A stretch of DNA of 39,970 nucleotides, taken from UBA1049 sp964525815. Its GTDB lineage: Bacteria; Bacillota; Clostridia; Oscillospirales; CAG-382. The position numbers and the translations under genes are program-made. The notes under the pieces were generated by a model, which saw only the letters and a program-made list of their open reading frames with translations, was not told where the DNA came from and did not search any database. The stretch covers positions 1-39,970 of the forward strand of contig CAZGJQ010000005.1 of NCBI GenBank assembly GCA_964525815.1. The letters are read 5' to 3'. Positions 23,857 through 31,151 of this stretch are shown here, piece after piece. Within the stretch, counting starts at the first letter, position 1, and each line of letters begins with the position of its first letter.

Positions 23857-24198
23857 GTGAAGCTGTTTATAAAGCATATTGTTATTATTGCTGTTTTGGG
23901 TATTTTCGTTTCAGCTCTTGCATATTTTAATATTGGTTGTCTGTTCAGATACTTTACCGGAATACCCTGTCCGACCTGCGGTCTCACAAGGTCATTGCTC
24001 AGTCTGCTCAGACTTGATTTAATCGGTTCTTTTCACTTCTATCCTATGATCGTTCCGTTGTTATCGGCTGTGCTTCTCGCCTTGCACCGTGACCTTTTTC
24101 CAAAATATAGAAAACAGATTAATATAACCGTTGTGGTAATAGCAATAGCCGTTTTTGTTGTTTATCTCATCAGATTATTTAATGGTTTTATAGTATAA
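23857..24198 (+). CDS. DUF2752 family membrane protein
   Basis: This 113-residue protein has three membrane segments: residues 5-28, about 57-76, and 88-106. The family signature is clear as GCLFRYFTGIPCPTCGLTRS (about 27-46), with the C-P-x-C-G-L-T-R core. The two cysteines may bind metal or form a disulfide, but the function is unknown. The GTG start at 23857 has GGAGAAGGGA upstream. A TM2 protein gene follows, and such neighbours are common for DUF2752 genes. Confidence 0.85.
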   Translation: MKLFIKHIVIIAVLGIFVSALAYFNIGCLFRYFTGIPCPTCGLTRSLLSLLRLDLIGSFHFYPMIVPLLSAVLLALHRDLFPKYRKQINITVVVIAIAVFVVYLIRLFNGFIV

Positions 24199-24237
24199 GC
24201 CGATGTTCAAAAAAATATCAAAAATTGTCGAAAAATA

Positions 24238-24266
24238 TTGACAAAAACAATCCGCCATGTTATCAT
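24238..24266 (+). promoter_or_regulatory. Promoter of the TM2 gene
   Basis: TTGACA (24238-24243), a 17-base spacer and TATCAT (24261-24266) lie about 30 bases upstream of the ATG at 24297. Confidence 0.75.
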
Positions 24267-24296
24267 GCTGTATAAAATTTTAGGAGGCATTAAAAA

Positions 24297-24733
24297 ATGG
24301 ATGCTCAAAAANNNNNNNNNNNNNNNNNNNNNNNNNNNNNNNNNNNNNNNNNNNNNNNNNNNNNNNNNNNNNNNNNNNNNNNNNNNNNNNNNNNNNNNNN
24401 NNNNNNNNNNNAGTAGATATGTACATAATGACAAACCAAAAATATTTTCCTGCGGAAAAAATTGTTTTTTTGAAGGAAAAGCTTATGGCTACCGAGGATT
24501 CTAAGTTCAACCTTGCTTCGGCCGTTGAGCTTAAGGATCCCACCACACTTCTGTTGGTATCAATCTTCGTCGGTTCTCTCGGTATCGACCGCTTTATGCT
24601 GGGTGATACGGGTATGGGCGTTTTAAAGCTGCTTACCTTAGGAGTATGCGGAATACTTACGATAGTAGACTGGTTTACGGTATCAAACAAGACAAAAGAG
24701 CTTAATTTCCAGAAGCTAATGATGGTTTTATAA
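24297..24733 (+). CDS. TM2 domain protein, interrupted by an assembly gap
   Basis: The N-terminus MDAQK (24297-24311) has AGGAGG upstream and runs into 100 N. After the gap the frame resumes as VDMYIMTNQKYFP (from 24413). A TM2 domain follows: DPTTLLLVSIFVGSLGIDRF, a turn with LGDTGMG, a second helix KLLTLGVCGILTIVDWF. The TM2 domain has two helices joined by a short D-R-F turn. Joining the flanks directly gives a continuous and family-like N-terminus, so few or no bases are probably missing. Function is unknown. Confidence 0.85.
24312..24411. other. Assembly gap (100 N)
   Basis: Exactly 100 N separate two scaffolded contigs. The number is a conventional placeholder rather than a measured size. 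The flanking frames fit together if the gap is removed with one shared A. Confidence 0.99.
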
Positions 24734-24753
24734 ATATACAATTATAATTAAAA

Positions 24754-24781
24754 CTCCGCTGTGTATACGGCGGAGCTTTTT
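24754..24781 (+). terminator. Terminator of the TM2 gene
   Basis: CTCCGCTGT (24754-24762) pairs with ACGGCGGAG (24767-24775) including one T-G wobble, then CTTTTT. Confidence 0.85.
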
Positions 24782-24837
24782 GATATTAAAATAATGTTAG
24801 AACGATTGTACAGCTTTTTGGTTATATTTATTTCTGC

Positions 24838-25482
24838 TCAGATCGCTCTTTTTAGCTTGTACATGACATCGGCCTTTTCGGCAACGGTAGGCGAGTGGGT
24901 TACAAGTATGATGCATTTACCCTCGTCCGCAAGCTTGCGGAGTATTTGCAATATCTCTTCCTGCGTTTCTATATCAAGGTTACCGGTAGGCTCATCGGCA
25001 AGAATTATGTCAGGATTAAAGGATAATGCTCTCGCTATCGCAACCCTCTGCTGCTGTCCACCGGACAGCTTGAGAATGCGTCTGCGGGTTTCGTCCTCAT
25101 TAAGTCCTACTTTTTTTAGGAGCTCGGAGGAGAACTTATCCTTATCCGTTTTTTTTACGCCGGATATATCCATGGAGAGTATTACGTTTTCGGCAGCGGT
25201 AAGATTGGTAAGCAGATTAAAGCTCTGAAAAACAACACCGACGCATTTTCTTCTGAAATCGTATTTGTTCAGCTCCTTAATACTTTTTCCCTTGTAAAGG
25301 ATGTCGCCCTGATTCGGGGTAGCAAGCCCCGAAAGAAGAGATAATAATGTGGTCTTTCCGGCACCCGATCTCCCCACAACAGCATATATTTTCCCAGGCT
25401 CAAATTCAAAATTTACATTTTTCAGCACATTTTTGGTATCGTAAGCGAAGGTTAAATTTTCTAATTTAAGTAAAGCCATCAT
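24838..25482 (-). CDS. MacB/LolD-type ABC transporter ATP-binding protein
   Basis: This 214-residue ATPase has Walker A GRSGAGKTT (37-45), a Q-loop VFQSFNLL, signature LSGGQQQR, Walker B IILADEP with the T-G-N-L-D D-loop, and the switch His in VTHSP. The layout is that of the MacB/LolD/FtsE branch, which pairs with FtsX-type permeases. The permease gene lies seven bases upstream in the same direction. Such pairs export or respond to antimicrobial peptides and cell-envelope stress. AGGAG precedes the tandem ATG ATG start. Confidence 0.93.
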   Translation of the reverse strand: MMALLKLENLTFAYDTKNVLKNVNFEFEPGKIYAVVGRSGAGKTTLLSLLSGLATPNQGDILYKGKSIKELNKYDFRRKCVGVVFQSFNLLTNLTAAENVILSMDISGVKKTDKDKFSSELLKKVGLNEDETRRRILKLSGGQQQRVAIARALSFNPDIILADEPTGNLDIETQEEILQILRKLADEGKCIILVTHSPTVAEKADVMYKLKRAI

Positions 25483-25489
25483 TTTTCTC

Positions 25490-27013
25490 CTAATCTCTGT
25501 TAGACAGAATCTTCAGCGGTTCGTATCTCATTATAAAGCCTACGGCAGAAAAGCTTGCCACTATCGTCAGAAATATACCGAGAGTAAACAACTGTAGAAT
25601 TACCACCCAGTCGGTAGCTCCGCTTATTTCCGATATATATTCGGTTGTTGAGGCAGGATTTGCATTAACAAGGTTATCGGGAAAGTTAGCTCTTGCTCCG
25701 GTCTGCCGTCCGAATGCCTGCTCCTGAGAAGCGGCATTTTGCTCCTGCGCTTCGACTTGCATCTCAAGCAGCTTGTTGCCGACCGGTACCGATACGATCG
25801 CACCGGCTACGGTACCGATGATTACAGCTGCTATGGTAACGGCAAAAATTTCGGTAATAAACTGCATGGCGACCTTAGGTTTTTTCATTCCGATAGCGGT
25901 CAGCACCCCTATCTCGTATTTGCGTTCGCGTATATTGAATATATTCAACACAACAAGGATAATTCCTCCAATAATCAACACTACCATTAAGAAGTAAACA
26001 GAAAACTTACTTGTATTTTCAAGAGGCAACAAACTATTTTGAAAGGTTTCCGCATCGGTGGAGGAAATCCTGTATTGCTCGGATAATCCAGCTTTTCTTG
26101 CCAGAGCTTCAAAAGCCTCGTAATCTTCAAGCGTGGCAAATAAATAGGTGCCGGATATTTGCTCTCTTAATGCGGTTGTCATTGCTTCTGCATCGTCCAT
26201 ATCTATGCTTTGGCTTAATACTGTAGTAATAGCCTTAAGCGTGTTATAGCTTGTATAAATATAATTAGCGGGATCTGTTGATGTGAAAAAACCTCCCGCA
26301 GGCGAGAGCTCCGAATCAGCTGCACGGTTGTTGGAGTATATTCCCGTTACTGTCAGTTCGTAAATTTCGTCTTCATCGTTGGGGTTTGCAAGGACAATTA
26401 TATCTCCCGCTTCGATTGAATTGTAAAGAGCGAGCTCCTCCGAAATGACACACACCATCTCATCGGTTTTTTCGGTAAACATAGTTCCTTCAGTTATACT
26501 ACAAACACCGTTTAAAAAGTCTGTCATTGCAATATCCGAGCTATACCCCACGACGGTAAAGTCGCCCATGTTAATTAAACCGCGGATATTTCCCATCTGA
26601 TTATCGGTCTCGCCCGTATCGCTTTGGACAGGCTCGATATCGTCTGTTCCGTTGAAGGAAACGGTAAGGGTATAATAAAAATCCTTTACCGAATCAAGCT
26701 CCGCATATGAAAGCATTTCGTCAAGTGATAACTGGTTCACACCGCCGATAGCGTCTCTGAATTCCGAACGGTCAAATCCGCCTTCTGTACCCGTTCCCTC
26801 CCGCATTCCTTGCATCATTGAGGTTCTGTCGACCGAAATGGTTGCGGTTATCTCCATCTGTGACAGTGAATCCTCCTTAACCCGGTTTGCCGCTTGCCGT
26901 ATAGACAGAGCAACGCAGGATGACACGGCAATCACAAATACTATAATACTGATAAGAATGTTTCTGCCCTTTGCTCTGGATATATTACGTAGAGCGTTCT
27001 TCAGAATGTACAT
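25490..27013 (-). CDS. FtsX/MacB-type ABC transporter permease
   Basis: This is a permease of about 507 residues. It has an N-terminal helix after YILKNALRNISRAKGRN, a large extracytoplasmic domain of about 300 residues with an acidic, Met-rich start, then three C-terminal helices (VYFLMVVLIIGGIILVVLNIF, the IAAVIIGTVAGAIVS region and ILQLFTLGIFLTIV). This is the MacB fold. I place the start at ATG 27013, matching the usual family N-terminus; the open frame extends 18 codons further but without a signal. It is transcribed with the ATPase at 24838. Its promoter carries direct repeats typical of response-regulator control (27070-27090). Confidence 0.9.
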   Translation of the reverse strand: MYILKNALRNISRAKGRNILISIIVFVIAVSSCVALSIRQAANRVKEDSLSQMEITATISVDRTSMMQGMREGTGTEGGFDRSEFRDAIGGVNQLSLDEMLSYAELDSVKDFYYTLTVSFNGTDDIEPVQSDTGETDNQMGNIRGLINMGDFTVVGYSSDIAMTDFLNGVCSITEGTMFTEKTDEMVCVISEELALYNSIEAGDIIVLANPNDEDEIYELTVTGIYSNNRAADSELSPAGGFFTSTDPANYIYTSYNTLKAITTVLSQSIDMDDAEAMTTALREQISGTYLFATLEDYEAFEALARKAGLSEQYRISSTDAETFQNSLLPLENTSKFSVYFLMVVLIIGGIILVVLNIFNIRERKYEIGVLTAIGMKKPKVAMQFITEIFAVTIAAVIIGTVAGAIVSVPVGNKLLEMQVEAQEQNAASQEQAFGRQTGARANFPDNLVNANPASTTEYISEISGATDWVVILQLFTLGIFLTIVASFSAVGFIMRYEPLKILSNRD

Positions 27014-27057
27014 ATGAGTTTGGTTCCTTTCATGTTTTTTACCAAAGTTGTATAAAA

Positions 27058-27090
27058 AGTATAGCAATAAAACCTTGAATAAACCTTAAG
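27058..27090 (-). promoter_or_regulatory. Promoter with response-regulator-like direct repeats
   Basis: On the minus strand, two copies of AAGGTTT (27087-27081 and 27076-27070) are exactly 11 bases apart, one DNA turn, within TTAAGG-N5-TTCAAGG. A TATACT -10 follows at 27063-27058. No -35 consensus is present; the repeats occupy its place. This is the usual binding layout for OmpR/PhoB-family activators. Confidence 0.6.
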
Positions 27091-27096
27091 TAAACA

Positions 27097-27125
27097 GAAA
27101 AACAGCGTGCCGGAAGGCACGCTGT
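27097..27125 (-). terminator. Terminator after asd
   Basis: On the minus strand, a perfect 10-bp stem ACAGCGTGCC/GGCACGCTGT with a TTCC loop is followed by TTTTCTGTTT. It ends the LRR-GNAT-asd transcript. Confidence 0.85.
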
Positions 27126-27152
27126 CGGTTATAATTGGTTGCTATGTTTATT

Positions 27153-28232
27153 TTATTTAAAATATCCTTTTTTATAAAGCAGCTCCGCAGTCAAAACGGC
27201 TCCGCCGGCGGCTCCTCTCAGAGTGTTGTGGGACAGGCATATAAACTTATAGTCGAATATATTGTCCTCTCTAAGCCTGCCCACGGTTACACCCATTCCG
27301 CTGTAAATATCACGGTCGAGTGCGGTCTGCGGGCGGTTGGGCTGGTCGATGTAGGTTATGAACTGCTCGGGCGCATGAGGTAGCCCGAGTATCTGCGGCT
27401 CACCCTTGTATTCCGCCCATGCTTTTATAATCTCGTCAACGGAGGGCTTTTTATCAAAGCTTACCGAAACGGCGGCAAGATGCCCGTCGCTTACAGGTAC
27501 TCTTACGCATTGTGCCGAAATTGCGGGAGCTGATGCGGAAATAATCTTACCGTCATCAACGCTGCCCCATATCTTAAGCGGTTCCTTCTCGCTCTTTTCC
27601 TCCTCGCCTCCGATAAAGGGGATAATATTATCCGCAATATCGGGGAAGGTCTCAAAGGTCTTTCCCGCACCAGAAATTGCCTGATAGGTGCATACCGAAA
27701 CCGCTTTTATGCCGTATTCGACAAGGGGTTGAAGAGCGGGAACATAGCTCTGTATTGAGCAGTTCGGCTTTACCGCTATAAAGCCTTTTTTTGTGCCTAA
27801 TCTCTTCCTTTGCGCCTCTATTACGGTAAAGTGGTCTCCGTTAATCTCCGGAATAACCATAGGCACATCGTCCGTCCAGCGGTGAGCGGAGTTGTTGGAA
27901 ACAACCGGCAGCTCCGCCTTGGCGTATGCTTCCTCTAACCTTCTAATTTCGTCCTTAGGCATCTCAACGGCACAGAAAACAAAGTCGGCGTTCTTCTTAA
28001 TCCTCTCAATATCCGAAGCGTTAAAAACCGTCATTTCTGCGATATTGTCCGGGATAGGCTCACTCATTTTCCAGCGTCCCGAGACAGCATCCTTGTAGAG
28101 CTTGCCGCTCGATGAGACGCTCGCAGCAAGAACGCTTATTTCGAAGTAGGGATGATTTGCAATCAGCGTAATAAAACGCTGCCCAACCATTCCCGTTGCC
28201 CCGATTATGCCCGCTTTTAATTTATTCGACAT
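27153..28232 (-). CDS. asd: Aspartate-semialdehyde dehydrogenase
   Basis: This enzyme reduces L-4-aspartyl phosphate to aspartate semialdehyde with NADPH, the branch point for lysine/diaminopimelate, methionine and threonine synthesis. The protein is 359 residues. The N-terminal nucleotide motif is GATGMVG (11-17), the catalytic Cys is in KPNCSIQS (C158), and the catalytic His is in VPVSDGHLA (H251). These motifs and the length fit the archaeal/fungal-type branch, which also occurs in many Clostridia. ATG 28232 follows AAAGGTAG; the TTG six codons upstream overlaps that site. A GNAT gene ends just upstream, so it is operonic. Confidence 0.95.
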   Translation of the reverse strand: MSNKLKAGIIGATGMVGQRFITLIANHPYFEISVLAASVSSSGKLYKDAVSGRWKMSEPIPDNIAEMTVFNASDIERIKKNADFVFCAVEMPKDEIRRLEEAYAKAELPVVSNNSAHRWTDDVPMVIPEINGDHFTVIEAQRKRLGTKKGFIAVKPNCSIQSYVPALQPLVEYGIKAVSVCTYQAISGAGKTFETFPDIADNIIPFIGGEEEKSEKEPLKIWGSVDDGKIISASAPAISAQCVRVPVSDGHLAAVSVSFDKKPSVDEIIKAWAEYKGEPQILGLPHAPEQFITYIDQPNRPQTALDRDIYSGMGVTVGRLREDNIFDYKFICLSHNTLRGAAGGAVLTAELLYKKGYFK

Positions 28233-28250
28233 AAAAAAACTACCTTTCAA

Positions 28251-28724
28251 TCAGATTAATTCCTTGTAAATACCGGGCTCGCTTTCCTCAATAACGGTAG
28301 CGCCGCAAATCTTGTTGTAGAAGTCCTTGGGACCCGCAGAACCGATTATGGCATATGCGTATCCCTCGTCCCGAAGAGCCTCCATACAGCGCAGGCACAA
28401 TGCCTTCCCTATACCCATGCCGCGGTATGTAACATCAACACCGGTGGGACCGAAGTATGCCTTGTAGGTGCAGTCATATCCTCCAAACCCTACAATCTTC
28501 TTCTCATTTTCATCATATGCAATAAAGCAGGAAACGGGGTGTCTCGTGAATGCGGCGTCAATCTCATTAGCCCAGCCTACATGGAAATGCTCGAGAACCC
28601 AATCATGCACCTTGTGCTTGTTCGGAGTCATGGGGCGAATAATTCTGATTCCCTTTTCCTCCAGCTCCTTGTATACCTTGGTATTATCCTTAAGGTTATA
28701 CAGCCGTACCAGCATATCTGCCAT
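28251..28724 (-). CDS. GNAT family N-acetyltransferase
   Basis: This 157-residue protein has the GNAT fold. The acetyl-CoA-binding motif A is VDVTYRGMGIGKALCLRC (R/Q-x-x-G-x-G/A pattern as RGMGIG), preceded by the strand KIVGFGGY and followed by YAIIGSAGPKDFYNKICGA, a typical motif B. The substrate is not evident. It is 14 bases after the LRR gene and 18 bases before asd, with AAAGGGGG before its ATG, so it is probably co-transcribed with both. Confidence 0.85.
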   Translation of the reverse strand: MADMLVRLYNLKDNTKVYKELEEKGIRIIRPMTPNKHKVHDWVLEHFHVGWANEIDAAFTRHPVSCFIAYDENEKKIVGFGGYDCTYKAYFGPTGVDVTYRGMGIGKALCLRCMEALRDEGYAYAIIGSAGPKDFYNKICGATVIEESEPGIYKELI

Positions 28725-28738
28725 AATAGTATCCCCCT

Positions 28739-30364
28739 TTATTCCTCTTGGTCATTTTCGTCGCTTTCTTCATTTTCATCATTCTCTTCATCCTCATCGG
28801 ATTCCTCCTCCGAGGTGTCGTCCTCATCATCCTCGTCGTCCTCTTCGGGCATACCCGTTACAGTGGCGTTTTCATATCCTCTGAGCGGCTCCCAATCCTC
28901 AATTTCATTGTCAGTAAGGTTAATGGTTATGGTAATATCCTCCTCAAAGGCATCCTCCATACCCTCAAGGCTGGTTATCTTATTATTTGCAAGGTTGAGG
29001 TTGGTAAGATTATTAAGTCCCTTTACCGGAAGCATATCAGTAATTTCGTTATCATTTAGGGTAAGGGTCTTAAGCTCGGTCATTTTACTTACCGCCTCAA
29101 TATCCTTAACCTTGTTTTTGCTCAAATTGAGAGAGGTGAGCGCAGTGCAGCTCTCCAGAGCGCTAATATCCTCGATTTCGTTTTCGCTTAGGTCTACGGT
29201 CTCAAGCTTAACGCTGTTGGCAACACCGCTTATGTCGGATATTTTTCCATTGTTGCTGGAAAGCGTCTTAAGAGCGGTAAGGCTCTCAAGTGTGTCCAAA
29301 TCCTCAAACTTATTTTCCGAGAGATAGAGGGTCTCCAGCTTGACACAGTTAGCTATTCCGCTAATATCCTCGATTTCGTTTTTGACTACGGTCAAGATTT
29401 CAAGATTAACAAGCTCGGACAGCTCATCGAGATTCTTTAGCTTGTTATTGGTTGCCGAGAGCTTCTCGAGAGTAACAAGTCCGGATATTGCCGACAGGTC
29501 GGTCAATTCGTTGCCCTCGACATCGAGTGTTTTGAGGTTCTTGAGCGAGGAAAGAGGTGAAAGGTCGCTTATACCGAGGTTACCCATCATAATGGTCTCC
29601 AGCTTTTCCGCCTTTTCTATTCCCTCAAGACTCTTTATGCTTGTTCCCGCAATTTCCAAGCCGGTAAGATTGGGGAAGCTATCCAGTCCGTCAAGCTTCT
29701 TAAGCCCGGTATACTCCAGTGCCAACACCTCAAGCTTGTCCAGAGCGGCAAGCTGAGAGAGGGAGGTCAGATCCGTTATGGACATTTCCCGCATAACGGT
29801 ATTAAAATCAATGGCGCTTATGGTAGGATAATACTGTGCGTATGCGGAAATCAGGTTTGTGTTCTGATACATGCTTAATATGGATTGGGAATCAAAGGCG
29901 GACAGAATCCGGAGATTCCTGAAAAGGCTGAGGTCATCTGCCTTGTCTATAATAAACGGAACCATTATATAATCGTCCGGAGCTTCCTCGTCCTCGAGGT
30001 CGCTTGCGGTCTCCTCAACTGCTTCGGCCGCCTTTTCAGCCTGCTTAAGACTGTAATCGGTATATTCCTTTTTGCCGAGTATAACATAGGGAACCGCATA
30101 AGACGAGGAGAAGTCCTCGGTCATGCCTATGTTGCAAAAATAAATCAAGCTCTCGTATTCGTCCAGCATTTCCTGTGTAATCGCATTGGGTCTTATGTCC
30201 AGAACATCCGCTATCGCTTTTGCAAAGCCCTGATCCTTAAAAAGACTGTTCCTGTTTAGATAATGCGAAACCGTGACAAAAACACCCGCACTAAGCACCG
30301 CAATGCAAAGTATAATCGTAAAAATAAGGGTTTTTTTCTGCTGTTTCCTGTTGAAACTGCTCAT
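28739..30364 (-). CDS. Leucine-rich repeat protein, membrane-anchored, with acidic tail
   Basis: The 541-residue protein has one N-terminal membrane helix (12-34, LIFTIILCIAVLSAGVFVTV) without a lipobox, so it is probably anchored with its body outside. From about residue 195 to 500 there are more than ten 22-residue LRR units of the internalin/SDS22 type (L-x-x-L-x-x-L-x-L-x-x-N-x-I-x-D-I-x). A C-terminal tail of about 40 residues is almost entirely Asp, Glu, Asn and Ser. There is no LPXTG or other wall anchor. LRR surface proteins usually bind protein partners; the ligand here is unknown. GGAGG precedes the ATG, and its own promoter is at 30415-30443. Confidence 0.85.
   Translation of the reverse strand: MSSFNRKQQKKTLIFTIILCIAVLSAGVFVTVSHYLNRNSLFKDQGFAKAIADVLDIRPNAITQEMLDEYESLIYFCNIGMTEDFSSSYAVPYVILGKKEYTDYSLKQAEKAAEAVEETASDLEDEEAPDDYIMVPFIIDKADDLSLFRNLRILSAFDSQSILSMYQNTNLISAYAQYYPTISAIDFNTVMREMSITDLTSLSQLAALDKLEVLALEYTGLKKLDGLDSFPNLTGLEIAGTSIKSLEGIEKAEKLETIMMGNLGISDLSPLSSLKNLKTLDVEGNELTDLSAISGLVTLEKLSATNNKLKNLDELSELVNLEILTVVKNEIEDISGIANCVKLETLYLSENKFEDLDTLESLTALKTLSSNNGKISDISGVANSVKLETVDLSENEIEDISALESCTALTSLNLSKNKVKDIEAVSKMTELKTLTLNDNEITDMLPVKGLNNLTNLNLANNKITSLEGMEDAFEEDITITINLTDNEIEDWEPLRGYENATVTGMPEEDDEDDEDDTSEEESDEDEENDENEESDENDQEE
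29161..29382. repeat. 24-bp direct repeat within the LRR gene
   Basis: An identical 24-bp stretch beginning CGCTAATATCCTCGATTTCG occurs at 29161-29184 and 29359-29382, 198 bases apart. That is exactly three 66-base LRR units, so recombination would keep the frame. Confidence 0.8.
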
Positions 30365-30414
30365 TAAAGTAGTCCTCCGAAATTTTATTAACCGATTTGT
30401 TTATACAAAGATAA

Positions 30415-30443
30415 ATTTTAGCACATTTTAACTGTTTTTGCAA
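30415..30443 (-). promoter_or_regulatory. Promoter of the LRR-GNAT-asd operon
   Basis: On the minus strand, TTGCAA (30443-30438), a 17-base spacer and TAAAAT (30420-30415) lie about 50 bases before the LRR start. Confidence 0.7.
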
Positions 30444-30450
30444 CATTTAT

Positions 30451-31125
30451 TTATTCGGAATGTCTGTAGGTTATCAGCTCTATGAAGCACAGCTTGTTTG
30501 CCGTATAAACCTCCACATTTCTTCCGTAGGTAATCTCATCCTGCTCGGGAGAGCGGCGTATGCACAGCACGGTGTTCTCGGGAAGCTCCCTGAACCCCGG
30601 TGTTTTATATATATCCAAGTCCCCAATATATACGCCGTACTCGTCTATTGCGGCTTCCGGAATGTCCTTTTCATACAATACATCCGAGAGCTTGGCGAGG
30701 ACACCTATATCCACAATCCGATTATAGTAGTATTCGTCAAGAAGATAAATAACGCTGTCTCCCGCACGAACCTCGGTCTCAAACCGCCTGAGTATATTTG
30801 CGTTTGTATCGGCGTCGATAATAACCCCGCTTGCTTCTCCGGCAAGAGCGGTAAGCTCAAGATAGTCTACGGCGATTACACCGTCACCGTTGTAATCCTC
30901 AATCAGACCCTTTACGGTTTCCTCAAGCTGCTTTGTTCCTTTAACGGTTATTGTGGATTTCCCGGTGTAAAGAAAGCTAACATCGCCCTCGTTGCGGGTA
31001 AGAAGCTGGATAGTTCCGACAACAATCAATATAACAACCGCACTGCCTAATATTATCATCCACTTGTTATAATACCAGATATGCTCGCACCACTGCTTGA
31101 AGCTGAGCCTTTCTTTTTTTTCCAT
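30451..31125 (-). CDS. Single-pass membrane protein of unknown function
   Basis: I do not recognise the family. The 224-residue protein has a short cytoplasmic N-terminus (LSFKQWCEHIWYYNKW), one membrane helix at about 22-42 (MIILGSAVVILIVVGTIQLL) and an extracytoplasmic alpha/beta domain with a central GVIIDADTNANILRRFE block. The amphipathic Trp/Tyr-rich N-terminus before the helix is a pattern seen in many Clostridia hypothetical proteins. AAAAGGGG precedes the ATG. It starts 26 bases after lysS and is probably read from the greA-lysS transcript. Confidence 0.7.
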   Translation of the reverse strand: MEKKERLSFKQWCEHIWYYNKWMIILGSAVVILIVVGTIQLLTRNEGDVSFLYTGKSTITVKGTKQLEETVKGLIEDYNGDGVIAVDYLELTALAGEASGVIIDADTNANILRRFETEVRAGDSVIYLLDEYYYNRIVDIGVLAKLSDVLYEKDIPEAAIDEYGVYIGDLDIYKTPGFRELPENTVLCIRRSPEQDEITYGRNVEVYTANKLCFIELITYRHSE

Positions 31126-31151
31126 AACTAACCCCTTTTATAAAGCCTTTG

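Noticed and set aside
24238..24504. ORF reading straight through the N gap
   Set aside because: Its length and frame depend on an arbitrary 100-N placeholder. The true frame differs on the two sides of the gap.
28739..30364. The repetitive LRR coding DNA as a possible CRISPR array
   Set aside because: The repeats are in frame, degenerate and 66 bases long with no spacers. They encode LRR units.
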